Of a stretch of 64,000 nucleotides of DNA, positions 18,415 to 27,371 are shown piece by piece; position 1 is the stretch's first letter, and the number at the start of each line of letters is the position of its first letter. The stretch spans positions 1-64,000 of the forward strand of contig JAMPII010000003.1 of assembly GCA_023662835.1 (NCBI GenBank), read 5' to 3'. The notes under the pieces are model-generated. The model was not told the origin of the DNA. It ran no database searches and saw only the letters and a list, made by a program, of their open reading frames with translations. The position numbers and the translations under genes are program-made. Source of the DNA: Muribaculaceae bacterium (GTDB lineage: Bacteria; Bacteroidota; Bacteroidia; Bacteroidales; Muribaculaceae).

Positions 18415-20040
18415 TTAGTGTTTTTGAGCCGTTTGCAATCGCATTGGCGGCAGTTTAGCCGCATTGGGCGAGCGTATACGCAATATCCGAGCTACCGTTG
18501 GAGCTATCGATCGCGCATCAACAGCATCACTGATTCGCTGAGCCACAAGCGACGGATGCATAATGAATACAGGCGCTGCCATCAATCCGGCGCGCACCGT
18601 TGTGCGCGTCTCTTTATGTGATGCAGCATCCACTTCAACAATTTCCCAGCCGGGATTTACATCCAACAAGATGTCGCCGGCCAAATCCACTGTTGTGTTG
18701 CGCTTCAACGCTTCGGAATTAGCTCCGGCACGTCCGGCAACAATATCCTCTATTGTCCACGCACCGCTGACACCGGTCATCCTAACCAGAAATTCGGCCG
18801 ACTCTTCACGCATATCTTTCAAATCGACACCCTTTTCTTTTATCAATTCGTGATTGAGATACAACTGGCCTCGATCGATACCTGTCACCCACTCGCCCTG
18901 CCCATGTTTGGCCATCAGGTACATATTCAGCAACGACACGGCATGACGCGGGTTAAACTCACCGTTGGGAATCCCCCACTTGTCGTCGTCACGCTTCGTA
19001 TTAGGTGCGGCAGGTGTTCCGGAAAGGAAAATAAATGTATTGTCAAGCCCGACATTCTTATCGATAACGCTGAACAACCGGGCCAAATCGACATCTAGTT
19101 TGAGATAGCTATCAAGCGTTTCCAGTCGGCTGTCAGCATCCTTTGCCTTCGAAAATGGCGCTAACGTATATGCCACATTCAGCATATCCGTTGCCTGATG
19201 TGTGCCAAGCTGCAATCCTTTTATGTAGTCCGATGCTATGTCGGTCACTTCAGTGTTTACCGGTGCCGAGGTTTTATAGTTCGCAAAACGGTCAAGATCG
19301 TTTCGCTGGAACATATGGCGGAACGGATAATATTTTTTATATGCCGGGAGATCAGGGTATTTTTCCGGAGCCATAGTCGGACGCCATGTCAGTGTATCGA
19401 GGCGCGAAGCCAGCGGCCTTGAGAAATTGCGGGCCGACATTGGCGGCGGTACATCTTTATAATATGTCGTCGTCGCCCATTTGCCGTTGGTATCATCAAT
19501 CCAGAATGCACTATTTCCGGCATGTCCGGCCATTATTATCGATTGAGCGGCATCGGGCGACACGGAGTACACGCTGCCGATACCACCGCCGTCTATGCGC
19601 ACTTCGTCCGACAACGTGCTGACGCGCAATGCTTTTGGCGACAAAGTTGATTCGGTATAATTGCCTGTCGCAGAGGGATCGTTAAGCACCGATTCGTGGC
19701 GCTTGGTTGCCGGTTCATATATGCTTCCCGACGGAATACCATTCACTGCCGGTTCCGATCCGGTATACAGCAACGCCGTTGCTGCCGTTGCATCCAGCTG
19801 CGTACCGAAATCAACATTATCCATCATCACCCCGTTTGTTATGAGGCGATTAAATCCGTCTGGTCCAAAATAGCCTTTAAGAAGATCAATATAATCTTCC
19901 CTCAGCCCATCAACAACAATACCAACCACGAGCTTTGGCCGCGGCGAAGGCGATTGCGCAACGACAGTGAATGTCACCATCGAAGCTATCAGTATTGATG
20001 TTATCTTAGCCGTCAGAAAACGATCCTTCTTTTGTCGCAT
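18415..20040 (-). CDS. alkaline phosphatase-superfamily phosphodiesterase (PafA-like)
   Basis: A 541-residue secreted metalloenzyme with a signal peptide (about residues 11-29). PKLVVGIVVDGLREDYIDLL gives the first metal-binding Asp, and the phosphate-accepting residue lies in FGTQLDATAATALLYTGSEP (Thr within DATAAT). FIFLSGTPAAP and NPRHAVSLLNMY cover the positions where active PafA-type enzymes have metal-binding Asp/His pairs (such as TADHG). That pair is not evident here: the segment reads SGTPAAPN, so catalysis is less certain than for the PhoA homologue at 3.7-5.1 kb. Overlaps the DUF4105 gene by 28 bases, so the two are translationally linked. Confidence 0.82.
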   Translation of the reverse strand: MRQKKDRFLTAKITSILIASMVTFTVVAQSPSPRPKLVVGIVVDGLREDYIDLLKGYFGPDGFNRLITNGVMMDNVDFGTQLDATAATALLYTGSEPAVNGIPSGSIYEPATKRHESVLNDPSATGNYTESTLSPKALRVSTLSDEVRIDGGGIGSVYSVSPDAAQSIIMAGHAGNSAFWIDDTNGKWATTTYYKDVPPPMSARNFSRPLASRLDTLTWRPTMAPEKYPDLPAYKKYYPFRHMFQRNDLDRFANYKTSAPVNTEVTDIASDYIKGLQLGTHQATDMLNVAYTLAPFSKAKDADSRLETLDSYLKLDVDLARLFSVIDKNVGLDNTFIFLSGTPAAPNTKRDDDKWGIPNGEFNPRHAVSLLNMYLMAKHGQGEWVTGIDRGQLYLNHELIKEKGVDLKDMREESAEFLVRMTGVSGAWTIEDIVAGRAGANSEALKRNTTVDLAGDILLDVNPGWEIVEVDAASHKETRTTVRAGLMAAPVFIMHPSLVAQRISDAVDARSIAPTVARILRIRSPNAAKLPPMRLQTAQKH

Positions 20041-21206
20041 AACGCTATAAATATATATCTTGCTGATAAAACTGCATCAGCAGCTATCATAGGGACAAAT
20101 GCTATGTTGCCCCGCTGCCCGAAAAGCGGCCATGCAATAGCCATTGTCAACAAGAGTACAAAGTTAACAATTTCGTATTTTAATACAAAGGACGAATACC
20201 TTTTTATATAGATTAGTGCCGGAACAATCAAGCAAAAAGGGTTTAACCAAAGCAAAAGCATATTAGGCGAAGTAGCTTCATGGGTCGAAACAAACACCAA
20301 AAATGCAAGCACGCACCCCGTCAGACCATATATACCCATAAGCACGGCATCAACCCAACAGCTAACCTTTCGCCGTCTTATGTCCACACAGGCAACCGCC
20401 ACAGATAAAACAAATATCGCTATTCCCAGTCGCAACGGTGTCACGGCTAAAGGACGCGACTCCTCAGGCTTAAATAACTTGTCGGGCAAATGAACTATTG
20501 CATCACCCTTAGCCAGCCGGCGATCGCCACCTTCAAATTTAGCGTCAGCCATCATTTCATTAAGAAGCACCGGCGCAAACGCTTTCTCTCGTGCCGAGAT
20601 CGTATAGTCGATACCGGAGCCTAAAGCCAGATCTATACCAAACTGATACCACGGATAGTTACGGTGATAATACTCCATAGCACGGCGGAACGACCAACCG
20701 TCGCTAACGCCGGGGTCAACAAAGTCAACTTTCCTGCCAACAGCCCTCTCAATCATTTCCAACGGACGTGTCGAACAATTGTCTAACACATAGTTGTACC
20801 GATATGTTCTATTCTCAGGCCGCAAATTCGTAGCCACAAGCGCCACCAGCCTGTTGGCCTCTTCGGCCGTCAAATCCAAAGGCCATTCTGTCACGCTACG
20901 GTTCTCAGCCAGATAGAGCGGACAAAAATTGGAAAAGTCGGTAGCTCCGACCATATAATCAGTTTCACCCTTTACAAAACGATATATAAAATTGGGACTC
21001 TGAAAGTCGAACAATCCATAATTTACTACAACATCATAGCCAGCACTCTTATTGCGCAGCCTTATTCCGGCATGTCCCTCAAGCTCATATACTTCCTGCC
21101 CCGGCGAACATATAAGAAGACTCACTTCAACAGAATCGGACTGAGCATTTGCCAACACCGACAGCGACAACAAACTATATAATATCGTATTACGAAGTAA
21201 TTCCAC
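20013..21206 (-). CDS. DUF4105 membrane protein
   Basis: A 397-residue protein with a signal sequence and an extracytoplasmic DUF4105 domain (about residues 25-235; VSLLICSPGQEVYELEGHAGIRL, then YGLFDFQSPNF and RYNYVLDNCSTRPLEMI). The His in EGHAGI and the Cys in DNCSTRP are the conserved His/Cys pair of this NlpC/P60-like family, suggesting a cysteine hydrolase or amidase-like site. Four transmembrane segments follow (about 255-390). Function is not established. First gene of the pair with the PafA-like phosphodiesterase and divergent from the porin operon. A minus-strand TAACTTTG box at 21227-21234 lies just upstream. Confidence 0.85.
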   Translation of the reverse strand: MELLRNTILYSLLSLSVLANAQSDSVEVSLLICSPGQEVYELEGHAGIRLRNKSAGYDVVVNYGLFDFQSPNFIYRFVKGETDYMVGATDFSNFCPLYLAENRSVTEWPLDLTAEEANRLVALVATNLRPENRTYRYNYVLDNCSTRPLEMIERAVGRKVDFVDPGVSDGWSFRRAMEYYHRNYPWYQFGIDLALGSGIDYTISAREKAFAPVLLNEMMADAKFEGGDRRLAKGDAIVHLPDKLFKPEESRPLAVTPLRLGIAIFVLSVAVACVDIRRRKVSCWVDAVLMGIYGLTGCVLAFLVFVSTHEATSPNMLLLWLNPFCLIVPALIYIKRYSSFVLKYEIVNFVLLLTMAIAWPLFGQRGNIAFVPMIAADAVLSARYIFIALCDKRRIVF

Positions 21207-21226
21207 AATCTATTTTCATTAAAACA

Positions 21227-21266
21227 CAAAGTTAAACAAAAATACCAAGATTTTTACGTACTTTTG
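21227..21266. promoter_or_regulatory. divergent pair of -7 boxes
   Basis: TAACTTTG on the minus strand (21227-21234, for DUF4105) and TACTTTTG on the plus strand (21259-21266, for the porin) both match TAnnTTTG. The -33 partners are weak on both sides. The two promoters share about 25 bases, so expression of the divergent units may be linked. Confidence 0.6.
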
Positions 21267-21308
21267 TGACATAATGTCAACCTTAACAGACCCAACCACT
21301 ATCACAGC

Positions 21309-22379
21309 ATGAAAAAAGCTACCATTATACTTGCCTCCCTAATAATTTCGGGCACCTCTTTTGCAAATGATAATTCAGCAAATTCAATCTCCACTTCAAA
21401 TCATACACCGCCGATAACTAGCGACTTGATAAAGTTGAATCTCGACACACGCGTCGATTGGCAAATCGACAATCAGGACGGTCACAAAAACGACAGCCAA
21501 ACCGGATTCAAAGGACGCTATCTCGTTATCCGCGCCGACGGCAAAATTTACGACGGACTCACCTATTCATGGCGTCAACGGCTCAACAAACAGCACTCCG
21601 ACCAATCGTTCTTCGACGCAACCGACTGGATTTACCTAAACTATGCCTATAGCAAATGGAACTTTCAGGTTGGCAAACAAGTAGTTGCTATCGGTGGATG
21701 GGAGTACGACCGCGCACCAATCGATCTGTACGGCTGCTCTGTTTTCTGGAACAACATTCCTTGCTACGATTTGGGAGTATCGGTCGGATACGATTTCAAC
21801 AATAACAACCGTCTGACAGCGCAAGTGACACAAAGTCCGTTTTTTGCGCCAGACAACCGCAACCTATATGCCTACAACCTTTTCTGGAGCGGTAACCACG
21901 GCATATACAGCGCATTATGGTCGGTCAACTTGATTGAATACACAAAAGGCCGCTTTATCAACTACATCTCCTTAGGCAACCGATTCAACCTAAACCGTTG
22001 GCGCCTGGATGTTGACATAATGAACCGTGCCACATCCCACCAGAAATTCCTTTTCCGCGACTGTACACTTATTGGAGAGCTATCATTCGCGCCCACCGAT
22101 AGCTGGCGAATCCACGCCAAAGTGACATACGACGTAAACAAAACCGGCAGTACCAGCGACTACACCGTTCTCAACGGCACAGAGTTGACTATGGCAGGCG
22201 CAGGAGTTGAATTTTACCCACTACGTAAAAAACTGACATCGCTCCGATTCCATGCAAACGCATACTATTCATGGGGCAAAAATGCCAACTACAACGACTT
22301 AATGCAAAAAAATTCAATATTTGCTTCAATCGGAGTTACATGGGATATTAATCTCTTCGCGCTTAAAGGAAAATTTTAA
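21309..22379 (+). CDS. outer-membrane porin-like beta-barrel
   Basis: A 356-residue exported protein with a signal peptide (MKKATIILASLIISGTSFA). The mature part alternates polar and aromatic residues through about 16 predicted strands: IRADGKIYDGLTYSWRQRL, WNFQVGKQVVAIGGWEYDR, GVEFYPL. It ends in a C-terminal aromatic-rich strand (DINLFALKGKF) with a final Phe, the usual Bam recognition signal. It resembles phosphate-selective/OprP-like and related porins. Probably forms a channel in the outer membrane. The gene is followed after 19 bases by a GATE-family inner-membrane protein, so both may move the same small solute. Confidence 0.82.
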   Translation: MKKATIILASLIISGTSFANDNSANSISTSNHTPPITSDLIKLNLDTRVDWQIDNQDGHKNDSQTGFKGRYLVIRADGKIYDGLTYSWRQRLNKQHSDQSFFDATDWIYLNYAYSKWNFQVGKQVVAIGGWEYDRAPIDLYGCSVFWNNIPCYDLGVSVGYDFNNNNRLTAQVTQSPFFAPDNRNLYAYNLFWSGNHGIYSALWSVNLIEYTKGRFINYISLGNRFNLNRWRLDVDIMNRATSHQKFLFRDCTLIGELSFAPTDSWRIHAKVTYDVNKTGSTSDYTVLNGTELTMAGAGVEFYPLRKKLTSLRFHANAYYSWGKNANYNDLMQKNSIFASIGVTWDINLFALKGKF

Positions 22380-22398
22380 CTAGACAATTACATTCAAA

Positions 22399-23571
22399 AT
22401 GCCAGCAATTGAAAAAACTATAACATCCGACAAAACAAAAAAGTCGGTGCTCTCACGCTACTCCGGCATAATCTGCCTTGCAATAGTATTCTCCATATTC
22501 TACGGTTTAGGTCACGTTATGGGAATGGCCAACATGCTGAACACAATCATGAAAACAGCCCACGACCTACTGATAAACACCGTATTCTACCTCATGGGGA
22601 TATGCGTACTGACCGGGGCGCTTGGTCGGATTTTTGTTGAATTCGGAGTTGTCGGCCTGCTCGAAAAACTGCTGCGCCCGCTCATGAAACCATTATTCAA
22701 TCTCCCAGGCGTTGCATCATTAGGAGCTGTAATGACATTTCTCAGCGATAATCCGGCAATAATATCCCTAGCTTCCGACAAACGCTTTGGCAGCTATTTC
22801 AAGAAGTTCCAGTTGATTTCGCTAACCAATTTCGGCACAGCATTCGGTATGGGCCTGCTGGTCATAGTATTCATGCTCGGACAAGGCTACACATGGGAGC
22901 CGCTGGTTGGCTTTTTCGGAGCATTCTGCGGATGCTTGGTATCGACCCGTCTGATGCAGAGGTTCGTAATTAAAGCCTATCCTAACTATTCCGAGGAACA
23001 GGTTGTTATTGAAAATAAGGAACTTGAAGAAGAAATTAAAGCCGATGAAAATAAATCAATGTTCACCCGAATTCTCAACGCACTCCTCGACGGGGGCAAA
23101 TCGGGTGTTGAAATCGGCATCGCAATCATTCCCGGCGTACTTATCATATCAACCTTTGTCATGATTCTCACATTCGGTCCTTCCGCAGCCGGAACCTACA
23201 CCGGTGCAGCCTACGAAGGAATAGAATTTCTCCCCTGGATCGCACAGAAAATAAACGTTGTTTTCGAATTCCTGTTCGGATTCGCCGACCCCCACTTGAT
23301 TGCATTTCCAATCACATCGCTCGGTGCTGTCGGCGCTGCGTTGAGCCTCGTACCGAACTTCATCTCACAAGGATGGGTCGACGGCAACGCCATTGCCGTG
23401 TTCACAGCAATAGGCATGTGCTGGAGCGGATTCCTGTCAACACACACCGCAATGCTCGACTCTCTCGGCTACCGCGACCTCACATCGAAAGCAATCATGG
23501 CCCATACAGTCGGTGGTATATGCGCAGCAATAGTCGCCCACATGCTCTACTCCCTGATCTCGTTCCTTTAA
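22399..23571 (+). CDS. inner-membrane nucleoside-recognition (GATE) protein, CD0519/CD1768-like
   Basis: A 390-residue polytopic membrane protein with about nine transmembrane segments. It starts with a short basic cytoplasmic tail (KTITSDKTKKSVLSRYSG). NTVFYLMGICVLTGALGRI and the LGAVMTFLSDNPAIISLASDK stretch are conserved Gate-like features. A charged loop (ENKELEEEIKADENKS) separates two halves that resemble each other, as in the nucleoside-recognition/spore-maturation family. The transported substrate is not known for this branch. It lies 19 bases after the porin gene, which suggests a joint outer/inner-membrane uptake or efflux unit. Confidence 0.82.
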   Translation: MPAIEKTITSDKTKKSVLSRYSGIICLAIVFSIFYGLGHVMGMANMLNTIMKTAHDLLINTVFYLMGICVLTGALGRIFVEFGVVGLLEKLLRPLMKPLFNLPGVASLGAVMTFLSDNPAIISLASDKRFGSYFKKFQLISLTNFGTAFGMGLLVIVFMLGQGYTWEPLVGFFGAFCGCLVSTRLMQRFVIKAYPNYSEEQVVIENKELEEEIKADENKSMFTRILNALLDGGKSGVEIGIAIIPGVLIISTFVMILTFGPSAAGTYTGAAYEGIEFLPWIAQKINVVFEFLFGFADPHLIAFPITSLGAVGAALSLVPNFISQGWVDGNAIAVFTAIGMCWSGFLSTHTAMLDSLGYRDLTSKAIMAHTVGGICAAIVAHMLYSLISFL

Positions 23572-23597
23572 TAGTGAGTTAAAACAACTTATCACTA

Positions 23598-23628
23598 TTT
23601 GCCGTTAAAATAATAATAAGTACCTTTG
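23598..23628 (+). promoter_or_regulatory. Bacteroidetes promoter of the TPR/PD40 gene
   Basis: TTTG at 23598-23601, exactly 19 bases, then TACCTTTG at 23621-23628: a full match to the house-keeping sigma consensus, 42 bases before the start codon. Confidence 0.85.
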
Positions 23629-23670
23629 AGTTTGATTTAGAATGTATTTAATAATAAATCGAAATAAAAC

Positions 23671-25068
23671 ATGAGAAGATTCTCATTTTTAATATTAGCT
23701 ATAGCCATCATCGCAGGCTGCGCACAAGCTATAACATTGAACGAAGCCAAACAACTTTACCTTGATGGCGATTTCGAGTCAGCACTACCTGTGTTCGAAA
23801 AAGCACTTGCAGCCAAGCCTCGCGACGGTTCGTTAAATCAGTGGGTTGGCGTTTGCCTGCTGCGTACCGGCCGTCCCGACGAAGCTGTGAAGTATCTAAC
23901 CAAGGCTGAATCGAGAGGTGTAACGGAAGCGCCACGCTATCTGGCAGAAATAGCATTCGACAAGTATCAGTTTGAAGAAGCCGCCGACTACATGGAATCA
24001 TACGAAAAGGCTCTTGTAAAAGCGAAATCGAAAATGACCAACGATGCCGCCGAACTGCAACGTAAAATCGCCATTGCCAAACCTATGTTCGACGGAGTAG
24101 AAAAAATAGTAATTATCGATTCCGTTACTGTAGCTCGTGACGATTTTTTCAAAGCCTACAAACTGTCGCCCGAAAGCGGCTCACTTAACGCTACATCCAT
24201 TCTACCCTCAACATTCGAAGCCGCCGACGAAACGGTTGTCTACATGCCGGAATCGAAAGAACTCATGATTTGGGCAGTTACCGACACAGCCAACAACTAC
24301 GAACTGGTTCAATCAGCAAAGATGATTGGTGGTAAATGGGAAACGCCCCATTCAATGGGTCAGGCTCTCAGTTTTGGAGGAGGCGACAGCAACTTCCCGT
24401 TTCTGATGACCGACGGTGTAACATTATATTTCGCAAACAATGGCGACAGTTCTATTGGCGGCTACGACATTTACATGACCCGCCGCGACGACGACCAAGG
24501 CTTCCTGAAACCACAGAACATCGGTATGCCTTTCAACTCACCCTACGACGACTATATGTTTGCTATCGATGAGATTAACAATGTAGGATGGTGGGCAACC
24601 GACCGCAACTGCATCGAAGACAGTATTACTATCTACAAATTCATCCCATCCGAACTGCGCGTAAACTACCCCAGCGACGACCCGGAGCTCGCATCCAAAG
24701 CCCGCATCGACAACTTCCGCGACACCTGGGAACCCGGTGCCGACTATTCGTCGTTGCTTAGCCGGATTGAAGAAGCCGGTGGCGAGTCAACAATAAAGGC
24801 AAACGACTTTTACTTTGCAATGCCGGGAGGCAAAATCTATCGTTATTGGGATGACTTCAATTCCGCAAAAGCGCGCAACCTGATGGAAAACTATCTCGAT
24901 GCCGTTGGTAAACTCAAAATCGACAAACGCCGTTTGGCAACACTACGTAAAAAATACGCCTCAGGCGATACACGTGTCACATCCGACATTCTCGAACTTG
25001 AAAAGGATATAGAAAAAGATCGTTCTGAAATTAAACGTCTGTCGAACGAAGTCATACTAGCTGAATAA
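23671..25068 (+). CDS. TPR and PD40 beta-propeller lipoprotein
   Basis: A 465-residue envelope protein. The lipobox IAGC places the lipid on Cys17, although cleavage after AQA is possible. Residues about 20-110 form two to three tetratricopeptide repeats (AKQLYLDGDFESALPVFEKAL, then PDEAVKYLTKAE and KYQFEEAADYMESYEKAL). From about 170 to 320 are PD40-type blades, including DGVTLYFANNGDSSIGGYDIYMTR, and a coiled-coil tail (about 410-462) closes it. It has the TPR-PD40 architecture of PorE/SprE-like proteins but no OmpA domain. Role unknown; a scaffold for envelope complexes is inferred. Followed after 51 bases by cstA. Confidence 0.85.
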   Translation: MRRFSFLILAIAIIAGCAQAITLNEAKQLYLDGDFESALPVFEKALAAKPRDGSLNQWVGVCLLRTGRPDEAVKYLTKAESRGVTEAPRYLAEIAFDKYQFEEAADYMESYEKALVKAKSKMTNDAAELQRKIAIAKPMFDGVEKIVIIDSVTVARDDFFKAYKLSPESGSLNATSILPSTFEAADETVVYMPESKELMIWAVTDTANNYELVQSAKMIGGKWETPHSMGQALSFGGGDSNFPFLMTDGVTLYFANNGDSSIGGYDIYMTRRDDDQGFLKPQNIGMPFNSPYDDYMFAIDEINNVGWWATDRNCIEDSITIYKFIPSELRVNYPSDDPELASKARIDNFRDTWEPGADYSSLLSRIEEAGGESTIKANDFYFAMPGGKIYRYWDDFNSAKARNLMENYLDAVGKLKIDKRRLATLRKKYASGDTRVTSDILELEKDIEKDRSEIKRLSNEVILAE

Positions 25069-25119
25069 AAATTTTCATTTTATTAGCAGTATCTGCGACT
25101 ACTTCAAACCAAACTCCAA

Positions 25120-26559
25120 ATGATTACATTTCTTGTTGCTTTCGCTCTTTTAATCGTTGGCTACTTCATTTACGGCACGCTGGTTGAACGCATTTTTAGC
25201 GTTGACGAAAAACGTGCCATGCCTTGCTACACACGCCGCGACAACATCGACTTCATTCCGATGCCAACATGGAAAGTGTTTTTGATTCAATTCCTTAACA
25301 TAGCAGGCATGGGGCCGATTTTCGGTGCAATAATGGGCATCATGTTCGGTCCGGCGGCATTTTTGTGGATTGTTCTGGGAACAATATTTGCAGGTGGGGT
25401 TCACGACTTTATGACCGGAATAATCTCCGAGCGCAGCGGCGGCATATCAATGCCCGAAATTGTAGGAAACGAGCTAGGTTCAACCGCCCGACAATTTGTA
25501 CGGCCAGTTTCATTGGTTATGCTAATTCTTATTGGTGCCGTATTTGTCCTCACCCCCGCATCGCTGCTATCCAAACTCACCCCGGATTGGATGAACACCC
25601 AATTCTGGGTCATTACAATATTCATTTATTATGTACTTGCAACGCTGCTCCCAATCGACAAACTAATCGGTCAGTTCTACCCCATTTTCGGAGCATCCTT
25701 GCTATTCATGGCAATAGGGATAATGTCTGTTCTGATATTTAGTGATGTCACCATACCCGACGCTGTAGCCGAGGGTTTCCACAATCGTAGCGCCAATGCC
25801 GACACTTACCCCATATTCCCGATGATGTTTGTGTCAATCGCATGCGGTGCTATATCGGGATTCCATGCCACACAGTCGCCCATGATGGCTCGATGCCTTA
25901 AAAACGAAAAACTGGCGCGCCCCGTATTCTACGGAGCAATGGTTGCCGAAGGCATAGTGGCTCTGATTTGGGCGGCAGCTGCTATTGCATTCACCGGCGG
26001 CTACAGCGACCTTGCCGGCTATCTCAGTTCACACGATGGCCCGGCCGACCTCGTATCCGACATATCGTGGAACTGGTTCGGCCTCGTCGGGGGCATCCTG
26101 GCTATTGCAGGTGTAATTGCCGCGCCAATCACCAGCGGCGACACAGCTCTGCGTAGCGCTCGTTTAATAATAACCGACATCATAAAAATTGACCAGAGCA
26201 AAATCTTGAAACGAATTTTAGTATCGTTGCCTATTTTCATCATAACATATGCTGTGATGCTAACCGACTTCAATGTGCTCTGGCGCTATTTCGCTTGGAC
26301 CAACCAGACATTGTCGGTGTTCATGCTTTGGGCCGGTTCAGCTTATCTCGCCCGCCATGGCAAATTTTTCTACATTGCAATGATTCCGGCCATGTTCATG
26401 ACTTGCGTTTGCACATCATACATTCTCTTCGCCCCCGAAGGATTCAAGCTCGATTGGAACTTCTCGCTTTTGTGCGGATGCATTGTCGCGCTACTTTTCT
26501 CAGCATTGTTCGTTCGCAAGTTCGTATGGAATCGCCATATCGAGCCGGCTGAAATGTAA
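25120..26559 (+). CDS. cstA: carbon starvation protein CstA family transporter
   Basis: A 479-residue polytopic membrane protein, shorter than the roughly 700-residue E. coli CstA. About 12-13 transmembrane segments are visible. The family motif NIAGMGPIFGAIMGIMFGPAAF, the GGVHDFMTGIISERSGG segment and the GFHATQSPMMARCLKN motif are all present. CstA-like proteins take up peptides or pyruvate, often when carbon is limiting. The shorter form is common in Bacteroidetes. Start at 25120 gives the expected first transmembrane helix. It is followed by a PHP phosphatase five bases away, so a larger transcript is likely. Confidence 0.92.
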   Translation: MITFLVAFALLIVGYFIYGTLVERIFSVDEKRAMPCYTRRDNIDFIPMPTWKVFLIQFLNIAGMGPIFGAIMGIMFGPAAFLWIVLGTIFAGGVHDFMTGIISERSGGISMPEIVGNELGSTARQFVRPVSLVMLILIGAVFVLTPASLLSKLTPDWMNTQFWVITIFIYYVLATLLPIDKLIGQFYPIFGASLLFMAIGIMSVLIFSDVTIPDAVAEGFHNRSANADTYPIFPMMFVSIACGAISGFHATQSPMMARCLKNEKLARPVFYGAMVAEGIVALIWAAAAIAFTGGYSDLAGYLSSHDGPADLVSDISWNWFGLVGGILAIAGVIAAPITSGDTALRSARLIITDIIKIDQSKILKRILVSLPIFIITYAVMLTDFNVLWRYFAWTNQTLSVFMLWAGSAYLARHGKFFYIAMIPAMFMTCVCTSYILFAPEGFKLDWNFSLLCGCIVALLFSALFVRKFVWNRHIEPAEM

Positions 26560-26564
26560 TATTT

Positions 26565-27371
26565 ATGGCAAAAATCGACCTGAAATCAATTATTTCCTCT
26601 ACCGATCGTTACAACTTCCACAGCCACACCCAATTTTGCGACGGCCGCGCTTCTATGGAACAGATCGTTACGGCAGCTATTGAGGAAGGATTCGAGCACT
26701 GGGGATTTTCGCCTCACTCCCCTATCCCGTTCAGTTCCAGCTGTAATATGACAACCGAATCTGTTACTTCATATTTAAACGAGATAGAGCGCCTGCGCCA
26801 AAAATTCGGGCAGCAAATCAACCTGTACGCAGCTATGGAAGTCGATTTCCTCGGCTCGCAATGGGGTGCGCATAGCAGCTACTTTCAAGATTTGAACCTC
26901 GACTACCTTATAAGTTCCGTTCATTTCATTCAAACAAAAAACGGAACTTGGGTCGACATCGACGGCAAGCCCGAATCATTCTGTAAAAAAATGGTCACCT
27001 TCTTCGACGGCGACATCCGTCGTGTTGTTGAAGAGTACTTCGCCCAATCAATTATGATGCTACAGCTAGGTGGCTTCGACATAACAGGCCACATCGACAA
27101 AATAGGAAACAATGCCTCGGCCTTCCATCCCGGCATCGAAGAAGAACAATGGTACATAACCATGCGTAACAATCTTGTTCAAGCCGCCATCGAATCGGGA
27201 GTTGCCGTTGAATACAACACAAAAGCACAGCGACCATCCCCTCAAGTTATCACAAAATTGGTCGAAGCTAACGTGGTGATACCCGTAAACAGCGATGCCC
27301 ATACACCTGAAAACGTGAACCTGCTTCGAAACGAAAAAATACATTACATCAACTCACTTATATGCCAGTAA
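26565..27371 (+). CDS. histidinol-phosphatase, PHP family
   Basis: A 268-residue cytoplasmic phosphatase of the PHP superfamily. YNFHSHTQFCDGRASMEQIV supplies the first metal-binding HxH, WGFSPHSPIPF the next His, and AMEVDFLG, SSVHFIQ, DITGHIDK and VNSDAHTPENV the remaining ligands of the trinuclear metal centre. These are the marks of HisK-type histidinol-phosphatases. Whether it acts in histidine synthesis cannot be settled, because no other his gene is in the window. Its stop codon lies inside metA (10-base overlap), so PHP and MetA are translationally coupled; this pairing is odd for a pure histidine enzyme. Confidence 0.88.
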   Translation: MAKIDLKSIISSTDRYNFHSHTQFCDGRASMEQIVTAAIEEGFEHWGFSPHSPIPFSSSCNMTTESVTSYLNEIERLRQKFGQQINLYAAMEVDFLGSQWGAHSSYFQDLNLDYLISSVHFIQTKNGTWVDIDGKPESFCKKMVTFFDGDIRRVVEEYFAQSIMMLQLGGFDITGHIDKIGNNASAFHPGIEEEQWYITMRNNLVQAAIESGVAVEYNTKAQRPSPQVITKLVEANVVIPVNSDAHTPENVNLLRNEKIHYINSLICQ

